A DNA stretch of 64,000 bases, taken from positions 27,902,001-27,966,000 of the forward strand of contig NC_088330.1 of assembly GCF_036884655.1 (NCBI RefSeq), given 5' to 3'. Source of the stretch: Musa acuminata AAA Group (taxonomy: Eukaryota > Streptophyta > Magnoliopsida > Zingiberales > Musaceae). Within the stretch, counting starts at the first letter, position 1. The number at the start of each line of letters is the position of its first letter. The translations under genes were made by a program, and so were the position numbers. Of this stretch, positions 39,028 through 50,979 are shown piece after piece. The notes beneath the pieces are model-generated. The model was not told where the DNA came from. It did no database searches and was given only the letters and a program-made list of their open reading frames with translations.

Positions 39028-40240
39028 TGTTATTAGGATCAAAAGCGACACTAAGAGGGAGGGTGAATTAGTACAGTCGAAAAATTATCCGTTTCAAAAG
39101 TCTTCATTTCGATTAAACTTGATTCCGATGAAAATCGTTTCGTAAAGATTTTAATTTGAAAGCGTATGGGAGCATAGAGAAAGCAGTAAGAAGGTAAAGT
39201 AGCTTGCAAGAAATGTAAATTGCTCAAGACGAAATGCAAACCAAAATTTATAGTGGTTCAGTCGTTGTGACCTACATCCACTTTCAGATTCCTTCTCTGT
39301 CGAGGTCACCGGCATCCACTAATGGCCTTCCTTCAATAGGCAAAGACCAACCACCTTTTACAGCATTTTCTCCTTTTCACGGGTTTAGGAGATAACCCTT
39401 ACAAGTCTCACGCCTCTCTTGAATGATCTCAATACTTAGAAAGAGAGGAGGAGTACTCTAGCACTTTTACAACACTTCAACACTTCAAAGGCTCAAGATT
39501 ATGTCAGTACTTTCATGTCATTTCATGTAGAAAAGGGTGGGGATTTATAGGCCTCAATGACTTCAAAATTAGAGCAAAAAAATGTCATATCCCCGGATTT
39601 CAGGGTACTGGCGGTACCACCACCTGACACCTGACACTGGGTGGTACGACCGCCTAACAGAGCTCAAAGACCGAGCTCTGGCGATACCACCGCCTGACAA
39701 GGGCAGTACCACCATTGGCAGCATTAACTGTCGATAGTACCACTGCCCAATCTGGGTAGTACCATAGCCCAAACCACTTGGGAGATTGGGTCACCTAGGC
39801 AGTGCCACCACCAATCGTGATTTCAAGTATTGAATGGGCTGTTCAATTAGCCCAATTCAGTCATGTTAAGAGCCCAATTGGCCCCTAATTAAGTTAGTGG
39901 GATTACCTCCCAATTTTAACTCAATTTATATTCTAACTACGATTAAGGCAAGCAATTAGTTCGGTATGTCGATTTTTCTTTCGGCGAAACTTCCAGCGAG
40001 CTTCCGGCGAACTCCCAACGAATTATTAACGATCTTCCGACGAGCCTCCGGCGAACTCCCGACGAACTCTTGGTGAGCTCTCGACACACTTCCAGTACAT
40101 CGTCCGAATCTTCGTCTCCGGCCCATCATATGCTTTATGCCTTACTGCTATCGTAGTTAATCCTGCACACTTATCTCAACACATAGATTAGGTCAAATAA
40201 TTCACTAATTGATTTCATCATCAAAATCCGAGATTCAACA
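39028..40240 (-). repeat. Sirevirus 3' LTR
   Basis: Direct repeat of 58151-59489. On the minus strand, a TATAAA box lies at 39544-39549. An 11-bp periodic array occupies about 39990-40100 and GGCGGTACCACC-type motifs 39605-39780. Confidence 0.85.
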
Positions 40241-41440
40241 ATCTTTCCCTTTTTGACAATGACAACTAATTGGTGAAGGAGTTAACCTTAACTTTCTCTA
40301 TCTATATATCAAACTTGAGAAAAGATATTCTTTAATTCAATGCCTTTGAATTCAAGTATCAAACCGATAAGTTAGGTTCATTTAAACTTATCAGCATGCA
40401 CATCATGTTTCCTATCATGATTTAACATTCTCAAAATACGATGTCATGTATTTATCAATGAAAATGATTTCAAGGCATGACATCCATTTTCAAGTTCAAT
40501 GATAAACAATTATCATTTTCAAGTATGATACGAATTTCAAATATTAAATATAGCAAGACGACAAAGATAGCAATTCATCGTAATATAACAAGTTGAGCTC
40601 ATGATATCTTATCAAAATGAAAGACATTTACCAAGCATTTATTAAACATTTCAAGTGTTTATGATAAGTATTTACAATAAGATACATTGCATTCATTTGT
40701 CATCAATTTGTCACATTTTGGTATCATTTCTCCCCATTTGTCATCAATAAAAAGGAGAACGTTTCAATAATGCAAGTGTAGTTAAAATTTAAGTAAGTTT
40801 CATACTAATTTATCTAATAGATATTGCATCATTGCATGATAATATTCAAAAGTTCTCAACATCAAAAGTTATCAATATTAAAGAGAGAGATTTCATCAAC
40901 TTCTCTCCCTTTGTCATCATAACTTTGCATGAAGAAGAGGAAGGAAAGTAAGAAGGGAATCCATTAAGAACCAAATTTGTGAAATGATTTGAACCAAGTC
41001 AAAAACAGTAAATAAGTTTCATTAAATCAAGCTTCAATTTTGACAAAAAGAAGGGATTCATGAAAAATGATCAAAATATTCATGTGAAATCAAATCATCA
41101 TTCTTGTAAGTGATCATCTCGTACTTAAAAATTCATAAAAATTCTTCTTTCATGAGAAAAGTAAGAAAGAATTCATAAGAAAGAAGCATCGTATAAAAGA
41201 TAAAAGAAAAATTCCATGAATAAAACTTCATAATCAAATCTATTTCTTATTAAAAATTTGATACTTAGTAGATTCATATTTTGGATTTCATGAAAGCCTT
41301 AATTATGAAATAATTTCATGAGAGTTTTAAAGAATCAAGAAAGTTCAGAAAGGATCAAATTCATGCATTCGGACAAATTAACATTCCTAACTCCCTTCTA
41401 ATGAAATCAAATTATTCTTCATATAAAGGTTTTGTAAAGA
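40241..41440 (-). other. Sirevirus 3' spacer with purine tracts
   Basis: AT-rich, non-coding. On the minus strand it has repeated purine-rich tracts next to TGAT/GACAAA, near 40245, 40735 and 40905, resembling the multiple polypurine tracts of Sireviruses. Confidence 0.55.
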
Positions 41441-42170
41441 TATCGACCAATTAATGTTTTGTATCAATGAATTCTAAAATTACATCATGATTATTAACAT
41501 AATCTCGTATAAAATGATGCCTAATGTTAATATGTTTAGTTCTAGAGTATTGAATGAGATTTTTTGTTAAATATATTTCACTTGTGTTATCACATTTTAT
41601 GTGAATGTTCTTAAAGTAAATCTTATAATTCTCTAAAGTGTTTTTCATCTACACAACTTGTACACAGTATGCACTCGCAATTATGTATTTAACTTCGGTT
41701 GTAGATAGTGCAATCGAGTTTTGTTTCTTGGAAGACTAAGAGACAAGTGTATGACCTAAGAATTTACATGTTTCGGATGTGCTTTTTCTATCTAATTTAC
41801 ATCCAGCAAAATTTATATCAACATAAACAATCAATTCGAAGTTTTCAGATTTTGGATACCATAATCCTATATTAGTAGTTCCTTTAAGATATCTAAGAAT
41901 TCTTTTAACTGCTTTAAGATGAGATATCTTAGGATTAGATTGAAACCTATCATGCCCCTATAAGCTTTTTTACCATGTCTGATCTAGTTGCGGTGAGGTA
42001 TAGTAAATTATCCATCATGCCCCTATAAGTTTTTTGATCAAAGCTTTCTCCACTTTCGTCAATGTCTAATTTAGTGGAGGTACTCATAGGAGTATTAATA
42101 GTCTTTGAACTATCCTTCTTAAATAGTTTTAATAAGTCTAATGTATACTTTGTTTGACTAAGAAAAATAC
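41440..42170 (-). pseudogene. Sirevirus RNase H and 3' end of reverse transcriptase
   Basis: Contains copia RNase H motifs: IKCDNTSEIYLTKN, QYSRTKHINIRHHFIRD and, further on the 3' side, DIFTKPL. The upstream part (DESGESFDQ, YLTATRSD-like) continues the reverse transcriptase region found at 54427-54971. A short duplication (TCATGCCCCTATAAG) occurs at about 41950 and 42017. Confidence 0.75.
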
Positions 42171-42175
42171 CATCA

Positions 42176-42527
42176 TGTTAGAACCCTTGCAAATTTTAAA
42201 CTTGGGGTTGATCTCTTTAGGGGATCGGCCTCCTTGGAACTCTATAGGGGTTCCTCCCTCCAAGTTGTTGCTCAAAGGCTGCAGAAAAGATTCATCTCTT
42301 GCTTATGAAAAGAGGAGAAATACATGGCTATTTATAGTGCTTCTAATCCCTAACTCTTAATAGGACTCCTACTTAAGACTCCTATTCCTTTACAACTCCT
42401 AATTCTTCTCTAAGAAACAACCTCCTAACCCTAGTCGGCCTCTTCACCTCTTTAATAGGGATTGGCTTAGGTAGGTTTTACATAAATGCCCCTTTCAATT
42501 AGGACTCTCCTAGCTAGAGTCCTAACA
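42176..42527 (-). repeat. Ty3 element 3' LTR
   Basis: 352-bp direct repeat of 54028-54421. The adjoining GAAGAGGGCAAGTC on the minus strand (42528-42541) is the likely polypurine tract. Confidence 0.88.
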
Positions 42528-42796
42528 GACTTGCCCTCTTCAAATCAGCCTTGTCCTCGAGGCTGACGATTCATGAATTCTGAGAATTTGATCTTCAAGT
42601 CATCATAGTTCTCCCAAGTGGCATCTTCTGTTGGTAGGTTCGCCTATTGTATTAGCACTTCAGTAGTGGGTCATCGTCGTCGAGTCATGATTCGTCGATC
42701 AATAATAGCATTTGACTGGGTTTGAAGTTCTCTTTGAGTAGTCATATTTGGTGGGTGGCTTTGGGCTGTCTCCAAGCACCTATTTATAACTTTCGT

Positions 42797-43860
42797 CTAG
42801 TCGTCGGTTTGTGGGTGATATGTCATACTCATTTTTAATTTAGTACCCTGCATATGGAATAACTTTGTCCAAAATCTGCTCGTAAAGATACAAGTAGAAT
42901 TTGTCACAAGCACAATGCATCCCTTATAGTGTAATTCTTTTGAGTCCCAATTGTAATGAGCCACGGAGCTTAGTGCTTTCTCCAATTTTTTTATGATCTT
43001 ACTGGTCTCCAGATCTTCCTGCCATTCCCTCTTAATATCCTTAAGGAAGTCACTAGTTGAAAGTGAAATGGCCAAAAATTCAGCTTGCTTGGGTAGCCGT
43101 GAAAGCGCATCTGCAATAACATTCTCTTTTCCCTTTTTATAAGTTATTTCATAATCATATCCAAGAAGTTTTGTTACCCATTTTTGTTGCTCGGGGGAAG
43201 ATATCTTCTGCTCCAAGAAATAATTTAGGCTTTTATGGTTGATTTTGATTTGAAAGTATCGCTTGATCAAGTATGATCTACACCTCGTTGCTATGTGCAC
43301 AATGGCAAGCATCTCTTTATCATATATTGACATGTTTTAATGGGAGGGAGATAATACCTTGCTAGTGTATATGAGTGGTCGACCATCTTGCATGAGAACG
43401 TCTCCAATTCCGACTCTAGATGCATCAGCCTCAATGATGAAGGGTTAGTTGAAATCTAGTAGCGCTAGCACTGGCATTGTCGTCATGGCTGCCTTAAGTT
43501 TGTCGAAGGCAGTGGAGGCTTTGTCCAACCATTGGAAGGTATCATTTTTCAGTAGAGAAGTGAGTGGTGCATTGATCTTTCCATAGTTTTTCATGAACTT
43601 ACGGTTGTAGCCTATTAAACCGAGAAAGCCACGTAGCAATTTTATGTTCCTCGGGGTTGGCCAATTCTGTATTGCTTCTATTTTGGAGGGGTCCACCGTC
43701 ACACCTTCCTCTGATATGATATGCCCAAGATATTTCACCTTTTGTTGAAGAAAGCAAAAATTCGTAGTGGTCGTTGTGTGTTCGAAAGGCAGTTTTTAGT
43801 ATGTCTTCTTCGCACACTCGTATTTGATGATACCCAGATCGAAGGTCTAGTTTTGTGAAG
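42797..43860 (-). pseudogene. Ty3 reverse transcriptase, RNase H and integrase stub
   Basis: 43445-43738 encodes the end of the reverse transcriptase ([24 protein letters not shown]). 42797-43333 encodes RNase H and linker (YDKEMLAIV, KENVIADALSRLPKQAEF). It then jumps directly to FWTKLFHMQGTKLKMS and YHPQTDD from the integrase core, so the zinc-binding part and first catalytic residue are deleted. Confidence 0.85.
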
Positions 43861-45529
43861 ATTTATGCTCCTTTTCATCTAGAAATTTATTTACTACTAG
43901 AATAGGGTATTTATCCTTGATGGTTATGCCATTGAGAGCTCGGTAATCAACGTATATTCATCATATTTCGTCCTTCTTGCGTACAAGTAGCACTGATGAA
44001 GAGTAGAGGCTGTAACTTGGCCGAATAACTCCTATTTCGAGCATCTCTTTTACAATAATTTCTATTTCATCCTTCTAGAGATATAGATACTGTATAATGA
44101 TCATGCCGACGGGTAAGAAATAGGTTATACGGTTCGTTAAATATATCTGAAAATTCAGCAAGCTAAGGAAGTAGATTTGGATCTTCAAATTCTATTGGCT
44201 CTCCCTTAGTTTGCTGCTCAAGTTGTACTAAAAAGCCGTTATATGCTTTATACAAAACCTTCTCCATTTGTTGTGTGCAAATCGTCGTTACGTCGCCCCC
44301 ACGTTTCCCGTGCAGTATCACATATTTCTCCTTACTGTAAAATTTCATAATTAGTTGCATAAAATTCCAAGAAACATCACCTAATGTCATCAACCATTTA
44401 ATTCTGAGCATGACCTCATGATCATCAAGAGGGAGGAGGAAGAAATATGCAATTATCTCTTAGTCCTACAGCAACAGTTTCACTCGCGGGCGCCTACGAT
44501 CATACTTCAAAATCCATCCATCGATGACCTTAACGTCAAATCTACTGCAATTCTCGATAGGTAAGGCCATCCGAACAGCAACCTTACTATTTAGAAAGTT
44601 ATTAGTACTGCCCGTGTCGATGAGAATAGTGATCGGTTGTTATTTGAGAAGGCCTCCAACTTTCATCATTTGCGGGTTTGAGTAGCCGGCTAGTGCATGT
44701 ACCAAAACATCGGTCGGTTGTGACTCTTCTTCTGCATCTTCTTCTTTACGTTTAAGGCTCTTTTTTTTATGTTCAATGACCTTTTCTTCTACTGGTTCAA
44801 TCATAAGAAGTCTCCCTATACTACAGTGATGCTTACGGCTCCACGGCTCGTTGCAATGCCAACATAACTCCTTCGCATATCGCTCCCGAAGCTCTTCTCT
44901 TGTCAACCACTTTGGTGCAGGGACTCGGTCGACAGTAGAGGGGGCTAAGGGCTTCAGTATTACTGGTCGAGGAGTGACCCTAGTCCTCCGAGCTTCATGG
45001 TTCAATCGCTCCTCTTGATGTTGTGTGAAAGAAATAGCTGCCATAAGCGTGTACGGTTGTCGTGCTTTAACTTCTCCCGGATCTCCGACTTCAAGCCCTC
45101 AATGAAGGTCCCCAATAGCTATTTTTGAGACAAATCACAAGTTTGATTAGATAACCTTTCAAACCTGGTTTGGTACTCTTGAATGGTGGAGGTTTGTCGG
45201 ATCTTTGCTAGTTGTCCGTCAATGTTCTCGTAATCGATTAGTCCGAAGCAGATCAGTAGTCTTTTTTTGAATTGTCTCCATAAGAGGATTCCATGAGTGT
45301 GTTCAAATTAGTCAAACCATTATATGACATCCCTTTCAAGATGTATAGCCATAATTTTCACTATAGATGCGTCTGCGGTTTTGTGGTACCAAAAATATCG
45401 CTTCGCGCGCGAAATCCAACCAATCGGGCCTCCTTCCTCCATCTAGGGAAGTCCACCCTCATGCGTGGATAGTTGGGGTCGGTCATAGAGCCTCCCCTCC
45501 CTTGGAAGTCATCTCTTCGGGCTTGGTGT
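43861..45529 (-). pseudogene. Ty3 gag (3' part), protease and start of reverse transcriptase
   Basis: Between 45529 and 45060 the capsid reads RVDFPRW, RAKRYFWYHK. 44640-45044 holds a zinc-knuckle-like CWHCNEPWSRKHHC followed by LLMIEP, typical of plant Ty3 gag-pol. A protease-like stretch follows with TILIDTGSTNNFLNS near 44600, which keeps the aspartate. Reverse transcriptase motifs continue below 44100. Several frames and stops. Confidence 0.75.
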
Positions 45530-47135
45530 TGTTAGGATCGGAGCGGCACTAAGAGGGAGGGGGGGGGGGGGGGGGGGGGTGAATTAGTGCAGCGGTAAAG
45601 TGTGATAAACTTTTGACGATTTAAACACTTTCGGAAACTTCGTACGATAAAAGTAAAGTTTTCGTTTGAAACTGTTTCGATTGCGTTTTAACTTGAAGAG
45701 ATAAGTAAGATGGAGACCAAGAAGTAGAGCATTAAAGTACAGATGGTTGCAGAAATGTAAATGACAATAAGTAAATGCAAACCAGAGATCACGACGATTT
45801 TACAGTGGTTCGGTCAAATGACCTACATCCACTTGCGAGGCCCCTCTTCGATGAGGCTCCCACCTTCCACTAGCAAATCTCTTGAAATGGAAGGGCAAAT
45901 ACCCCTCTTACAACTTTTTACAAGCGGTTCACTCTCTTACAGATTTTCAACAAGAAAGAAGGAGGTGAACACTAGCAAATTGAAAACAAGACTAGCAAAG
46001 ACTTTTCTAAGACCTTTCTCTCAAACAATTGCTGCTCAAAAAGTTGTTATCTCAGTTGAGATTTGAGGGGTATTTATAGGCCTCAAGAGGATTCAAATTT
46101 GGGCTCCAAAATTTGAATTCTCTTTGGGTTCCTGATGCTGGCGGTGCCACCGCTTGTCACTGTCAGACATTGACAGTGCTGGGCGGTGCCACCGCCCAGC
46201 TCTCGGGTGCTGGGCGGTGCCACCGCCTAGGCCAATTCAGCTCACTGGTTGGGCTCTAAACTTGGCCCAAACCAGTCTGAACTCGGGCCCAATTGGCCCC
46301 TACTTGGGTTATAGGATTAACACCTAATCCTAACCCTAATTAACGTGCTAACTACGAATTTAAAGACATTTTCTAAGCTATTACAAAGTCCGTAAGTCAA
46401 GACTTCTTCCGGCGAGCTTCCGGCGAACTTCCGACGGTCTTCCGATAAACTCTCGGAAACCATTCTGCGGACTCCCGGCAAGCTCCTAGACTTCACGATT
46501 TGATCTTGGCGAGTTCCAACGAGCTTCTTCGGTAAGCTCCGATCTTTCTTGGTGAGCTCCGCGAACTTCCAACGAACCTTCCGGCGAGCTTCCGAAAAAC
46601 CCTTCGGCAAGCTCCCTACTCATTCTCGGCTAGTTCCGGCAGCATTCCCGACGAACCTTCGGACTTCCGTTGAACTCTCGAACTCCCAACGAATCCTTCG
46701 CGCTTGAATCCAGCACTTTGTTTCGCTTTATGTCTTCATCATTATCGTAGTTAATCCTGCACACACAAACCAAAACTCAACTCCGATCTAGACAATTATT
46801 ACAATGCGAATTGACATTCTGTTGCCCGGCACGTCATTGGTTGGCGCTTCGTCCGATTCTTCGATGCATCATCCTCTCTTGCGGCTTGTTGCCCAATCGG
46901 CGGTTGACCTCCGCAACCCCGATATCCTTGGCGCAATTTCGCTCTCCTTGGCCCGATGCCCGACGTCTGAAGCATTTAGCCATCCAATATCCTGACGTGA
47001 TCTCTTCCGGCGCAACGTCAATTCCTCCTGCGTCAACTGTCTAAACCTGATCGAGTAGACCTGCATCGCTCAAAATGCAGTTTAAATCATAAACACATAT
47101 CAAGTGGTTTCATCATCAAAATACGAGATTCAACA
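45530..47135 (-). repeat. Gag-only element 3' LTR
   Basis: 1606 bp. Contains a run of 21 G (45559-45579), a TATAAATA box on the minus strand (46071-46078), GC-rich palindromes (46138-46232) and the 11-bp periodic array (about 46398-46640). It has one more palindrome unit (about 31 bp) than the 5' LTR. Confidence 0.9.
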
Positions 47136-49996
47136 ATCTCCCCCTTTTTGATGATGACAACCACTTAATGACGGAGTTAACCTTAACTCCCGGAGTTTAA
47201 ACAAACTCCCCCTATCAATATGCCATATTGATAGAACCTTGAATTCAAACTGAATTCAAGTCATTGCAATATTCATCATGAATACTTGCAACACATCATC
47301 ATGAACATATGCATAAACTTATGCATATCATGTCATCAACATACTTCTCCCCCTTTGTCATCAACAAAAAGGAGAAGTACTACTATTCTTTGTGTTTGTA
47401 ATATAAGTTCAACTCATTGCATGAAAAACATAATATTAAGTTTTATCATCATGCAGTTTTGAAGCTAGAAAATTTAGCAAGTAATGCATCATGCTTAGGA
47501 CATTCAAGCTATCAAGTTTTAGATATGCAAGTTTTACAGCGTACAAGATAGCACTTTTGGTAATGTTCAAGATAGCAAGTTCTACATCATGCAAGCTAGC
47601 AATATTGAGATGTTCAAGAAAGCAACTCTTGCTTCTTGAAATATGCAAATTTGTCAAGTTTTGCTAGATATGCAAGTTAGCATTTTTGCCTCTTAAGATA
47701 GGCAAGATAGCACATTTGCTTCTTTTGAGATAGCAACTTTTTGCTTCTCTTTAGACTACAAGCTAGCAATTTTTACGATATGTAAGTTTCACAATATACA
47801 AGCTAGCAAAAATTTCGAAAGCAAATGCAAGATAGCTTTCTTGTGTAAGCTCATAATTCTTGCTTCCTATTGCAATGTGCAAGTTGCAAGTTTTGCTTCT
47901 TGAGATAGGCAAGATAGCACTTTTGCAATTTTTGTTTCTTAAGATAGACAAGCTTGTGATGTTCAAAATAACAAGCTCTTTCTTCTAGAAGTGTCATTTT
48001 TGCTTTCTTTGCAAAGTGTAAGCTAGCAAAATGTTTGAAAAAGTGATCAAGTTTTGCAACATACAAGCTAGCAAAAATGCCAAACTAGCAAGAGATAATG
48101 TTTTACATGAGGCAAACAAACAATTTGGCAAATGTTACATTTGCATCTTCTCTTTTTAGAAGTGCAATTTTTGCTTTCATCTTGAATTGTGCAAACTAGT
48201 TAGTTTGCCTCTTTTCATGATGTCCACGCTAGAAATTCTTGCTCCCCCTTTGTCATTGTCAAAAAGAAGGGAAGACCCTTATATCAATTTTCATATTATG
48301 ACAAAGGTAAGTATCATTCTTATTTGTGCATCATTATATATTCAAATTAAAACATACATAATTTCAATAACCTTATTTTTCATGCACGATACCGAAAAAT
48401 AAATCAATCATCATTAATAAGCATATCATACATGATACTCAAACATTAAAATTTTTAAGCATTTATCAACATGTTGATCATGATACCAAACATTCATCAT
48501 TTAAAGCATTCATGATACACATCATATGCAATAAATACATCATGTACATTATTATCATAAGTATTGCATACATCATTTTAACTTTATGAATATTTCATCA
48601 TTGCATGCATTATACCAAAACATTTCAAGCCATGCAAGCCATAAATACAAAGAAATCATGTCATGAAGGATAAAATCATTTGAATACCAAAAGACATGAT
48701 TCATATAGTAAATATCTTCTTTAAATAAAATATCAAGAAAAATCATAGGAGTACAAAGAAGAGATCTTGTTTTAAAAGAAAAATCAAGTAATAACTCCAA
48801 GAACTCACAAGGAAAAATCATGATTCATTTAGAAAATCTCCTCTCAAGAGAATATCAAGTAAAATCGTAGAAGATCGATTAATGAGAAATTTTGATTTAT
48901 AATAAAATCTCATGTATCGAATGTGGAGAAATCAAAATGATGATTTATATAAAAAGTATCACAAGTTATATTCAAGAGAAAAATCATCATTCATTTTCAA
49001 CTTATTCAATTTGTCACATCAATATTTCTTAGATATGCATGATACCAAAACATGGTTTTAAATCTTTAACATATAACATGCATAAATTGAAAGGAGAAGG
49101 GAAGAATTCAAACGTACAAAGATTTCAACCATCTCATAAACAAATGTAAGACCAAGTCATGAATCCAAAATTCCATGAATCAAAATGATCATCAAAGGTG
49201 ATCTCATGTTATTCCAAGAAATCAATATCATGATTTTGATAAAACTCATTTCAAATTTAAATCATCAAAATCATCAAAATATCAACATTACTTTCAAGAG
49301 ATTCAAAATGGTATACATAGATTTATCATAATAAACATCAAGATCAATAGGATAGAGAAAAATAATTTTTCAAGGAAAAAATATTTTCCTCTTTTTAGTT
49401 GTTTCAATTCATATGATTTTATTTCACTTATACCAAATAAAAACATGTATAATGTTTAAAACCGAAAGTGTAAGATTTATTACAACAAAGATTAAAAAGA
49501 CACTTTCATTATGGTAAAAATCAATAATCCATAAATCACAAGATTCATATGCATAATTTCGAAATTTATTAAGCATGATCATTATGCATGACACTGAAAC
49601 ATGGTTTCAAAATGTTTAATATTTTCATTACATCATTATGCAATGGTTTCATTGAACATAATTTTGAATGATTCTTATAGATAACTAAAACTTCTTTAGT
49701 TTTAATTTATGTGATTGACTTTATATTAGCATGCTCAAGTTTTGTTCTTATGTCAAAAACATACATCATGTTTGAAAACCAAAGACAAGGTTTAAAAAAA
49801 TCATCAAGCCTTCCATATAAAAACCATGCATCATCATTGAAGGTTAATATGGAAATCATCAAAATACACATTCTTGCTTCTCAAGCACATATATATGATT
49901 ATTTAAATCTAACATTTTATTCTATTAACATAAAACATATAATTTTCAAGAAAAATAATTATTCAAAAGAAAAGAGAAAATGCATCATGGAAAACA
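47136..49996 (-). other. Spacer of the gag-only element
   Basis: Non-coding and AT-rich. From 47450 to 48220 it is made of a degenerate repeat with core AAGCTAGCA or AAGATAGCA followed by TTTTGC. From 48400 to 49700 it repeats a CATGATACCAAAACAT-like motif. Four GGGGGAG polypurine tracts (minus strand) lie near 47140, 47208, 47347 and 48242, three of them beside TTTGTCATC or a similar sequence. Confidence 0.7.
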
Positions 49997-50929
49997 TCAA
50001 GTAATTTCAAAATAATTCACAAGAGTTGACTTACTTACCTTGTAGTCGAAGCCCGTCAAAGCCCAATTCGTCGTTTCACCTTTGGAAGTTCTTGATTTAT
50101 CCTTGGTTGCCTTCCTCTTCTTTGGCCTCTTCCTCCGTTCAAGTTCATTGTTTATTTTAGATTTTTGTTTAATAAACTTATTAAGATTTAGTGTTCGAAA
50201 TTCAAGTTCATCATTGTCCTCATCACTTGAGTCATTGCTCAAGTGGTATCCAATTGTCCGGAGTTCCAAATCCTTCCTGTTCTTTGGAAGGTGATTTTGT
50301 TCATCATGTGCATTGTGCACCATTTCATATGTCATCAACAAACCAATTAGTTCTTCAAGTGGAAAAATATTTAAATCTTTTGTTTCTTGTATTGCGGTTA
50401 TTTTAGAATCCCACCTTTTTGGAAGGGATCTTAAGATCTTGCTTACGAGATCAAAATTCGAAAAAGATTTACCAAGAACTCTTAGATTATTGACGACATC
50501 CGTGAAACGGGTGTACATGTCGCCTATAGTCTCGCTTGGTTGCATTTGAAAAAGCTCAAAATCATGCAATAAAATGTTAACTTTCGAGTCTTTGACTCTA
50601 CTAGTTCCCTCGTGCGTGATTTCAAGTGTTCGCCAAATATCGAAAGCCGTTTCGCACGTAGAAATCCGATTGAACTCATTTTTGTCCAAAGCGCAAAATA
50701 AGGCATTCATAGCCTTTGCGTTTAAAGAAAAATATTTCTTCTCCAAATCCGACCATTCGTTCATCGGTTTAGAGGGAAGTTGAAAACCATTTTCAACGAT
50801 ATTCCATAAATCCAAATTCATAGAAATCAAGAAAACTCTCATTCGAGTTTTCCAATAAGTGTAGTCCAATCCGTTAAACAACGGTGGACGAACAACCGAT
50901 AAGCCCTCTTGAAAGCCATGAAGAGCCAT
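49997..50929 (-). CDS. gag: GAG polyprotein of the gag-only element (UBN2 type)
   Basis: An intact 310-residue frame with ATG at 50929. Residues 1-60 match the DUF4219-like start of copia gag (LFNGLDYTYWKTRMRVFLIS, DLWNIVENGF). Residues 60-200 match UBN2 (MNALFCALDKNEFNRIS, AFDIWRTLEITHEGTSRVKDSK, ETIGDMYTRFTDVVNNLR, LPLEELIG-like). The C-terminal 80 residues are acidic (SDEDNDELEFR) then highly basic (ERRKRPKKRKATKDKSR). The CCHC zinc knuckle present in the outer Sirevirus copy is absent, with the frame ending soon after the basic region. GAG forms the particle that packages retrotransposon RNA; this one could still supply or join particles made by related elements. Confidence 0.85.
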   Translation of the reverse strand: MALHGFQEGLSVVRPPLFNGLDYTYWKTRMRVFLISMNLDLWNIVENGFQLPSKPMNEWSDLEKKYFSLNAKAMNALFCALDKNEFNRISTCETAFDIWRTLEITHEGTSRVKDSKVNILLHDFELFQMQPSETIGDMYTRFTDVVNNLRVLGKSFSNFDLVSKILRSLPKRWDSKITAIQETKDLNIFPLEELIGLLMTYEMVHNAHDEQNHLPKNRKDLELRTIGYHLSNDSSDEDNDELEFRTLNLNKFIKQKSKINNELERRKRPKKRKATKDKSRTSKGETTNWALTGFDYKVSKSTLVNYFEIT

Positions 50930-50966
50930 TTCTCTCAGGTGTAAATCCGAAATGAGAAATACCGGG

Positions 50967-50979
50967 CTCTGATACCAAT
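50967..50979 (-). other. Primer binding site (tRNA-Met type)
   Basis: On the minus strand TTGGTATCAGAGC follows the 5' LTR directly. Confidence 0.85.

Noticed and set aside
46317..46610. Arginine-rich 97-codon frames at 46317-46610 and 51724-52017
   Set aside because: These translate the 11-bp periodic LTR array. Their repetition reflects the DNA repeat, and an 11-base period does not keep one frame.
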